Shown here: one piece after another, positions 57,741 to 64,000 of the stretch
Layout of the letters: each line of letters starts with the position of its first letter
Position numbering within the stretch: position 1 is the stretch's first letter
Source of the DNA: Anastrepha obliqua
Taxonomy: Eukaryota > Arthropoda > Insecta > Diptera > Tephritidae
NCBI RefSeq assembly: GCF_027943255.1
Contig: NC_072897.1
Span: 63,698,406-63,762,405 of the forward strand
Direction of reading: 5' to 3'
DNA: 64,000 nucleotides
Notes under the pieces: generated by a model
Seen by the model: only the letters and a program-made list of their open reading frames with translations
The model's database searches: none
Told to the model about the DNA's origin: nothing
Translations under genes and position numbers: made by a program

Positions 57741-57940
57741 CTCACAGGACTAACTATCTCTATCTCTGTCTCTATTCTTTCCTATCTCTTTCTCTGATAT
57801 TTTTCTCCTTGCCTGCTTGACTATCTACCCTCTTTCCACAGCTTAAATACAATAGACTTTTTAGTCTGAGTGTTTTAGGCGCTACCAAATCTCCTGGTTC
57901 TGCTTGGATCGACCTTTTCAAATTTCAATTTCATGATATT

Positions 57941-58386
57941 TGATGCTATGGAAAAATTTTGGTATGTCTATTTTTGAATTTTGTTAAATTTTCATATATT
58001 GTAAAATATTTTATTTAAATATTTATGTCGCATGAAAGTAGATAATTGTATAACTTCCATACATTACCATTAAACGTTCTAGGCTTCAACTAGAAGTTAG
58101 AGAATGTTATTGATAATAATGACTTATATATTATACATGTATACGCATATTTGAATTTATCTAGAAAGGTTAATAAAATATATGCCCTATATTTATTATT
58201 TACTTAATGAAATTTACCGTCCCCAGTCGATATTCCAAATATTGTACTTATGTATATTACAAAAATAAAATACCTTCATGGGCGCATAGGAAACAGCATT
58301 CTAAAATGTTGTTTAATACAACAAAAACTATTTCATATATATATATATATATATTTGAATTTTTTCCTAATCATCCAATTATATAT
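57941..58386. other. AT-rich non-coding DNA
   Basis: No gene. Includes an (AT)n run at 58337-58353. Confidence 0.5.
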
Positions 58387-58812
58387 GTAACTTAAGCCCT
58401 GACCGATAGGGGCTTCCAAAAAATTAAAGTTGCGGTGAACCAACTGTTCACCGATAACATAAAAACCGCGATTTCAATTGTTCACATATAATTTTTATTC
58501 CGCACTAGTTGCGGTTCTGATTCCAACTAAACTTTACAAAATATAATTCTTACCAACTAACTTCTTAATCTAAGCTAATTCGCCAACGTTGCAGTTCCCA
58601 CCACTTGCTGGTATTTCGCAATCGTTGGGTTGCGCGTGTTGGCCAATATGCTGGCCTTGCAATTCCCAAGCATTGGATATTGCAATTGATCGCTTGCGCG
58701 TGTGTCGCGTCAGCGAAAGTTCTTGTGTGAACTTTAATTGGAGCAATGAACTCACGTGTAGTGCAATGTGATCACAGGGTGCGACGTTGGGAAGTATAGT
58801 GGCAACATAACT
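58387..58812 (-). repeat. LTR of the env-bearing gypsy element, with polypurine tract
   Basis: Polypurine tract AAAGGGGGAGGAGT at 58811-58825 (minus strand) directly follows the env stop. The LTR then begins AGTTATGTTGCC, as usual for this group, and runs about 426 bp to CTTAAGTTAC near 58387, next to ATAT, a common target for these elements. The lower border is approximate because the second LTR is missing. Confidence 0.7.
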
Positions 58813-58821
58813 CCTCCCCCT

Positions 58822-60385
58822 TTAAAGATCTTCGTCTCGCAGATCAAAAGACGAAAATTGCGAGGGGTTAAAATGTTGTAGAGAGTAATTACAGTTTCCT
58901 GGCGACATGTTGATACTGACTGGTGTGGCTGGTAGGCTATTGTCCAGGCGATGGATTTCAGGAGCAGACTTTCCTCTAATGATTTTGCTGTTGTTAGTGT
59001 TATCTGACCAATGAGTCGGGATTTCAACTGGCGGAAGGTCTAGCTTTATCATATCGAGAGGATTTCTGAAGCGAGAGAGAAATTTACCTTTTCATTAACG
59101 TACCCAAGATACCTTATGTTTTCCATGGCCGGGTCGTGGACGTATTCTAGGTTGACCTTCATTGTATGGCTCTTCACCTTTGATAGTACTGCTGGAAGGG
59201 CCTGTGCGGTAATAGTTTCATAACTAGAAAATACTTGGTCACCAATGGTGACTGTTTCGTTATTTAATTGGATTACGTAGGTGCCATTTACCGTAATAGA
59301 GGCACTGCTATTTTTGATTACTCCTTGGAAGTTTGATATAAACACGGTGTTCTCGTTTATCAGCTCTATTTGTGACCCATCCTGTCTGATGAATTCGCAG
59401 TTGGCTTCTCCACCTTTTAGGAGTCGCGGTAGGCAACTGCTTTCTTCCAGTTTAATCAAGGATTCTGATTTACATACCGTGGACGAGCTGATCACCAGGC
59501 AATTCTTTGTTAGACCGTACGTCTCTTCCTGGTTGACAAGCATCCTGTCAAAAGGGAGATTTAGTTGCTTACCTCCATAGATTCCAGCGCGAGTAACCAG
59601 GAGATTATATTTTTTAGTTGTTACTTTTGGCATTGAAAGGACGTAGAGGAGAAGTGTCCCGTTAGTCAGTACCGACGGTTGGCCATATTCGATTGCCTCT
59701 ATTATATTCTGATATGGGAGCGTTTCTATTTCTGATAGAACTTGGTTAATTTCGTCCATATCCAGTAGGTTGGTGTTGACAATTCCATTCTTTGCTAACT
59801 GACATCCCCGCACCATTTCGTTTACATCCTCGCGAAGAAGAAAAATGTTGTGAAGTGCGTTTTGTCTGAATTCCATGATTTCTGTTTCCTTTACCACGTT
59901 ATTCGTGCGATCCACGACCTCGTCGATTTTTTCCAATACCTCCTGTGTAGCCGTGAATAGTTTCTTATTAACCCTGTACTGATGGTTGCTATTCTGAATT
60001 ATCTGATTTTGACTGTGCAGGATATTGCTCCAATCCGTTGCGTCAGGTGATCCTGCTATCTATTTCCACGCTGAGCCTAGCCAGTCGATAGATCGAGTAT
60101 TTCTTGCTCTACCTGTGTTGCCCATTAGTTCATGAAGTCGTTCTAGCGTTTGGTTGATGTAGTGCTGTGTTAATATCTGGTCCTCAATTCGGTTTGTTAA
60201 GTTTTCCATTTGCCTCAAGGTTGTAGCATATTGTTGTAGATTGATGACTTGTACCAGTTTGAATGACCCGCCAATGATCCACCCGTTTCCATTTTGGATT
60301 GTTACGATCGGAGCCTTGTAATTGAAAATGTTCAGACCGCTGATGGCATTTGCCAGCAGTGGGAATCTGCAACGCAAGATGTTAA
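58822..60385 (-). pseudogene. env glycoprotein relic of the gypsy-type element
   Basis: The env reading frame starts at a splice acceptor (TTGCGTTGCAG, about 60382-60372 on the minus strand), as expected because env is made from a spliced mRNA; the apparent start codon there is a TTG and has no meaning. The first segment (to 60060) ends with a basic RARNTR cleavage-type site. A TAG at 60060-60062 breaks the frame; the same frame continues to 59049. It contains conserved Cys residues and Asn-glycosylation sites. A final out-of-phase segment, 58822-59052, is a hydrophilic tail whose stop abuts the polypurine tract. No hydrophobic membrane-spanning stretch is visible between ectodomain and tail, so a deletion there is likely. 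In intact relatives Env lies on the particle surface; this one cannot function. Confidence 0.78.
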
Positions 60386-60832
60386 TTCTATTTTAATGTA
60401 GTTAGTAAGTTAGTAGTTGTTAGGTTCTAAGAAGGTATTTCGTAAAAAGCGAAAAATGTTGTTGATAGTAGGAAGGTATTATTAGTAAGCGGAATTCTCA
60501 GGATTAGATTGAATATCATTAAACTAGTGTTACTATCCTGGTTTAGGATTTTAGCTTTTCCTGTGATATTATTTTGTTAGTGTGTTAGTGGTTTAAAGTT
60601 TACAAGTGGTTTACAAGTTATGTTCTTTTTGTATATTTTTTTCTTTTGGATAAAACGATTTTTTTATTATGATTAGTAGGGAAGATTAAAAGGAAAAATT
60701 TGTTTAAATTTACTTTATATTGTTATTACAAAAATATTCATAAATAGAAATGAAAAGGAACAGAAAATTAGGAAAAAAACAAAATGGGAAATATGTTGGG
60801 TTTGTGTGTGTGTTTTTTTTTTTTTCTTTCTT

Positions 60833-61215
60833 CTCCAGCCGATTATGCGGGGGAGGCATTTAAAAAAAAAAATTTTTTTTTTTTTTTGTTTTTTTTTTTT
60901 CTTTCTTCTCCAGCCGATTATGCGGGGGAGGCATTTTAAATTTTGTTTTTTTTTTTCTTTCTTCTCCAGCCGATTATGCGGGGGAGGCATTTTAAATTTT
61001 GTTTTTTTTTCTTTCTTCTCCAGCCGATTATGCGGGGGAGGCATTTAAAAAAAAAATTTTTTTTTTTTTTTTTTTCTTTCTTCTCCAGCCGATTATGCGG
61101 GGGAGGCATTTTAAATTTTGTTTTTTTTTTCTTTCTTTTCCAGCCGATTATGCGGGGGAGGCATTTAAAAATTTTTTTTTTTTTTCTTCTCCAGCCGATT
61201 ATGCGGGGGAGGCAT
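60833..61215 (-). repeat. seven tandem units with core CTCCAGCCGATTATGCGGGG and long T-runs
   Basis: Cores start at 60833, 60908, 60963, 61018, 61083, 61138 and 61188, at spacings of 50-75 bp. Each core continues GAGGCATTT and is separated from the next by a T-run of variable length with a CTTTCTT block (a few with A-runs). The cores are nearly identical; spacing varies by homopolymer length. On the minus strand each unit reads AAATGCC, CCCCGCATAATCGGCTGGAG, A-rich. Confidence 0.9.
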
Positions 61216-61327
61216 TTTAAATTCTTGTATAGGACAGAGGGCCATACTGCTACGGAGAGATCGCCAGAATCCCGTTTGGAAGTAGTGTAGCCATTTGTCA
61301 AATTCGATGGCACTACGAGCCTACTAG

Positions 61328-61483
61328 GGCACGATTCATCCCACTAACAAGCCCGCTCTTGTAGTAATGACCATTTCCTTTTGTTCTGGACTAGAGGTGT
61401 TATCATTTCTCGAACCAGCTATGGAGAACCGCGTTATCCGGTTAAGGCACGATTTGTCCCACTTACAAGCCCGCTCTTGTTAG
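61328..61483. repeat. pair of 37-bp direct repeats
   Basis: GGCACGATTCATCCCACTAA at 61328 and GGCACGATTTGTCCCACTTA at 61446, each followed by CAAGCCCGCTCTTGT. They lie 118 bp apart in the integrase-env spacer. Function unknown. Confidence 0.8.
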
Positions 61484-61594
61484 ATTAACTACCCCTTAGT
61501 ACCAAGTTTTCTTTCTTATTTTAGTTTATTTCAGTATAATTCTTTATTATCTTTTATTTTAATGTTTTTTTTTTGTTTGTTTTATTTTTTTTGT

Positions 61595-62815
61595 TTAAGT
61601 GGTAGGATATGTATTCCTGCGTTTCACATTTTTTATGTGAGTTTTATGTATTTTCTTGCCACTTAGCGTGGTGACTGATACTTTATTGTCCTTTGCAACA
61701 ATTTCTTCTTTATACACGGGTTTTTGCTTTCCCTTAATCTGCTTGTCCTTCACGTATATGACATCGTTTTCGTCATAACGCTCCGGAAGAGATCTTTTCT
61801 TGTTTTGACGTTTGATCTGGTCTAGCTGCTTTTTTGTCAGCAAGGCTTTCAAATATTTATTAATAAGTTTTTCTACTTTTTTCTAACAGCTCCTGATAGT
61901 TAGAGGATTTTGCTCGATTAAAAAATATTTCACTTGGTTTTTGGTTTATAACCGAGTGAATTGAATTATTGTACCGATCCACTGCTATGTTAACTAATTC
62001 TTTTGTCCTTAACTTTGGGTTGTCTATCTTCAGGCATCTAATTATTTCAATTAAGGTAGAGTGGAGTCTTTCTACCTGACCATTCACTTCGCTTCTTTGG
62101 GATGGTGTGCGATACAATTTTATTCCTAAAGAGTCTAACAGGTTCTGGATAATTGGACTAATTAAACCGCGCTCGTTGTCGGTCACGAGAATATCAGGTG
62201 TTGTGAAATAGTGTAGGAGTTTTATTATTTTGTCCTTAAGGTGCAAAGTGGATTTGTTACGTAAATGGAAAAGTTTCGCAAATTTTGAGAATTTGTCGAT
62301 AACACTGAGGAATTTCTCCCCTTGAATTTCGAAAATGTCCAAATGGATTATCTCACAAGGACGTGATGGGATTGGTGTTTTTTGCAGCTCTGGTGCATTC
62401 GGATGCCTATCGTATTTACTGACCTTACAAGTTTCGCAGGACGAGAAATATCCTTTGATTATACTGATCATTCTGGGAAAGTAGTATTTCTCCAGGAGTT
62501 GTTTCTTATTCTCTGTGGCATTGCGGTGAGCCCTTTTATGTTCTGCCCATATTATATCGCAAATCCTATCCGGATCGCTCAAATCTTCTACCATAGTCTG
62601 AGCTACTCGGATCTTATATTGCATAAAATTTTCTAAATATACCTTCTGGAGTAGTCCTAATTGAGCTTCTGGAATCTTAATACCATTGATTACGTTTGGT
62701 CTTAGTTTTTTCTTGAGGACGTCGATAAGCTCTGCTTCGCTAATTCCCTCTGACCCTAGGTAATGTCGCGAATAGCCGGGATGGGGTTCCTCGAATATTT
62801 TTTGAAAGGCTTCTC
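61595..62815 (-). pseudogene. integrase and C-terminal pol of the gypsy-type element
   Basis: The readable pol starts at about 62800 in the region just before integrase. The zinc-binding HHCC region (two His about 60 bases apart near 62540, CETCKVSK near 62430), first Asp (HLDIFE), second Asp (VTDNERG) and Glu (NGQVERLHSTL) are all present in the long frame 61860-62624. A one-base frameshift in an A-run near 61862 separates the C-terminal segment 61595-61852, which is very basic and fits the DNA-binding tail. The catalytic core is thus intact in sequence, in contrast to the other gypsy integrase at 17096. It would join element DNA to the chromosome. Confidence 0.85.
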
Positions 62816-62945
62816 AAATTATTTTTAAAGGCTTATTAAATATTTTTTGAAAGGCTTTTCAAATTATTTTGAAAGGCTTGACAAATATTTTTGCCAGGCT
62901 TATTGAATATTTTTGAAGGCTCGCCAAAGATTTTTCTGAGCCGAG
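62788..62945. repeat. seven degenerate 22-bp units (AATATTTTTTGAAAGGCTT type)
   Basis: Units share (A)AATATTTTT, GAAAGGCTT and a short TCA/TTA/GAC link. The first unit overlaps the end of recognisable pol sequence, so the break-point of the gypsy element lies inside or next to the array. Later units decay (CAGGCTTATTG, AAGGCTCGCC). Confidence 0.75.
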
Positions 62946-63419
62946 CAGAAATGTCTCAAATTTTTAAATTGCATAATTTTCAGAGCGCGAAAAACTAAAT
63001 TTTATCATAAAAAAAATTCAAATGGCTTAACATTGAAATTACGCGCAAGAATTCCACAATTTTGCAAAACACGATTCAAAAATTTTGCACAGAAAATTTT
63101 GCAAAAAAAAAAAAATTATAATGATTTGAAAAAAGATTTATAAATTTTCTAGCATTAATTAAGAAAAATAGCTATTTCCAAAAACAGCAACGCAAATACT
63201 TGAAATTTGATTTTGAATTAAATTTTATAGTACTTTTTTGTAATTTTTCAAAATTCTATGGGATGAAAATAATCATATAATATGTCAAAATACTCGTAAA
63301 CTCATGCCCTTTCAATTGCAAAGTGGCAAATTTGAAAATTCAAAATGGCGTCATTACTGTGTCACCTCAAAGACAATAAATTCCAAAATTTGCAAATATA
63401 TCTATCAATTATTTTTAAA
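62946..63419. other. AT-rich non-coding DNA
   Basis: No gene or repeat recognised. Confidence 0.5.
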
Positions 63420-63895
63420 AATAGGTTCAAAAATGATGACTCATGATATATTTGAATGTTTTTGGGGTCGCTGATTACGAATCTGAAATCAGATTTTCAA
63501 AATTCAAAACGGCGGATCCAATATGGCGGACATTTTTCGAAAATTTTTTTGGATTCGCTTGAAACTCATCACTTGGAGGTTTTCGGGGTCGCTGATGACG
63601 AATCCGATGTCAGATTTTCAAAATTCAAAATGGCGGATCCAATATGACAGACATTTTTCGAAAATTTTTTTGGATTCGCTTGAAACTCATCACTTGGGGG
63701 GTTTCGGGGTCGCTGATGACGAATCCGATGTCAGTTTTTCAAAATTCAAAATGGCGGATCCAATATGGCGGGTATTTTCGAAATTTTTTTTAATTTGCTT
63801 AAAATTTGTTACTCGGGGGTTTTCGAGGTCGCTAATGACGAATCCGATATCAGTTTTTCAAATTCAAAATGGCGGATCCAATATGTCAAATCAAT
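63420..63895. repeat. four-unit minisatellite, period about 120 bp
   Basis: GGCGGATCCAATATG starts at 63511, 63632, 63752 and 63871 (periods 121, 120 and 119). Units contain GGGGTCGCTGATGACGAATC, TCAGATTTTCAAAATTCAAA and CGAAAATTTTTTTGGATTCG. The middle two units are most alike; the first and last are degraded. Open frames here are by-products of the repeat. I believe this motif recurs in many arthropod genomes (memory, not verified). Confidence 0.88.
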
Positions 63896-63905
63896 GTTGT
63901 TTTAT

Positions 63906-63976
63906 AGCCCTAAAAAGGGCTGATTGATGATTTATTTTTTGGTGTTTTAGCTACTTTATTAGCCCTGAAAGGAGCT
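63906..63976 (-). other. two histone-3'-end-like stem-loops
   Basis: On the minus strand, AGCCCTTTTTAGGGCT (63906-63921) and AGCTCCTTTCAGGGCT (63961-63976). The first is a perfect 6-bp stem with a 4-base loop; the second has a UUUC loop with one mismatch and one G-U pair. This shape, 16 bases with a U-rich tetraloop, is that of replication-dependent histone mRNA ends. They lie in a tandem duplication of about 55-60 bp sharing TTTATTTTTTGGTGT. A histone gene would have to lie beyond base 64000 on the minus strand. Confidence 0.35.
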
Positions 63977-64000
63977 GATTAAAGGTTTATTTTTTGGTGT

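Larger units (their letters stand above)
53940..57940 (+). mobile_element. non-LTR element copy B (same family as 11346-14095)
   Basis: Leader from about 53940 (matches the leader of copy A), ORF1 54050-54833, ORF2 54986-57740 and a 3' untranslated region with CTATCTCTATCTCTGTCTC ending ACCAAATCTCCTGGTTCTGC near 57910. Copy A keeps RT but lost ORF1 and endonuclease; copy B keeps these but lost part of the RT palm and most of the segment between RT and RNase H. The two copies therefore complement each other as evidence for the family's full layout. The right border is approximate. Confidence 0.83.
60390..61590 (-). other. spacer between integrase and env with two sets of repeats
   Basis: No coding sequence. 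The part 60390-60830 is T-rich and would contain the env intron sequence. 60833-61215 and 61328-61483 hold repeats described separately. Frames predicted across the T-runs are artefacts. Confidence 0.6.
58387..62815 (-). mobile_element. 3' half of an env-bearing gypsy (errantivirus-type) element
   Basis: On the minus strand, from high to low coordinates: integrase (62815-61595), a spacer with repeats, env (60385-58822), polypurine tract and one LTR (58812-58387). Gag, protease and RT are missing: the pol sequence stops at about 62800-62815 and gives way to a tandem repeat. The order pol-env-polypurine tract-LTR is that of Drosophila gypsy, 17.6 and relatives, which are retrovirus-like. It is defective. 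Confidence 0.85.

Noticed and set aside
60806..61313. Frames of Phe- or Lys-rich peptides with PIMRGRH or IIGW repeats
   Set aside because: Translations of T-runs and the repeated core; no start or conservation expected.
63456..63927. Plus-strand frames of 63 and 134 residues
   Set aside because: They are translations of the 120-bp minisatellite, repeating every 40 residues.

Overview
The window looks like repeat-dense DNA of a higher fly (Diptera), probably a tephritid-type fruit fly. The DNA is AT-rich. The only intact-looking gene has a short 81-bp intron. The mobile elements are typical of insects: mariner/Tc1, hAT, Helitron, Jockey- and LOA-like non-LTR elements, and Ty3/gypsy elements including an env-bearing one. 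A repeat at 19690-19880 and 39991-40050 resembles, from memory, one that is common in fruit-fly sequence. I see no bacterial features, no CRISPR array and no intact tRNA or rRNA gene.

Layout. 1-1062: hAT relic. 1396-7157 (minus): nearly full-length LOA-like non-LTR element with two ORFs, killed by three nonsense codons and a frameshift. 7158-7515: internally deleted mariner with both ends. 7556-8745: two diverged direct repeats with tRNA-like ends, then a short degenerate tandem repeat. 9160-18210 (plus): old Ty3/gypsy element (gag, protease, RT/RNase H, integrase) split by three later insertions: a mariner-like element (9527-10408), a non-LTR element (copy A, about 11346-14095) and a mariner (15888-17093). 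18209-21060: LTR-like and AT-rich DNA with small dispersed repeats. 21157-21872: mariner-like relic. 21915-23725: unfamiliar DNA element with 14-bp terminal inverted repeats (TIRs), a 4-bp GAAT target duplication and six copies of GTTCGTACGGGAC. 25190-28913: Tc1, LOA-like and I/Jockey-like relics and a miniature mariner-like element. 29511-32445: deleted Jockey element. 33094-34056: second hAT relic. 36196-36816 (minus): two-exon Myb/SANT-like gene, the only clean cellular-looking gene. 37515-40490: more non-LTR debris.

40554-42350 is a seven-unit, roughly 260-bp satellite array. It leads into an almost intact Helitron (coding 43009-48850) whose protein combines eleven 23-residue STPR-like repeats, a cysteine-protease-like domain, a HUH replication initiator and a PIF1-like helicase. 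A 210-bp, nearly perfect inverted repeat sits at its 3' side (49031-49524). 49965-51775 is a decayed copy of an uncharacterised arthropod protein family, split by a 252-bp solo LTR. 52800-53470 is a SAP-domain, gag-like fragment. 53940-57940 is copy B of the non-LTR family that hit the gypsy element. 58387-62815 (minus) is the 3' half of an env-bearing gypsy (errantivirus-type) element with integrase, spacer repeats, broken env and one LTR. The right edge has two minisatellites and two stem-loops that resemble histone mRNA 3' ends.

Nothing here forms an operon or pathway. The order of insertion is readable because several elements sit inside others with clean target duplications. The density of broken elements on both strands suggests heterochromatin or a piRNA-source locus (inference). 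Joined or restored proteins are deliberately not written out; breaks are described by position.
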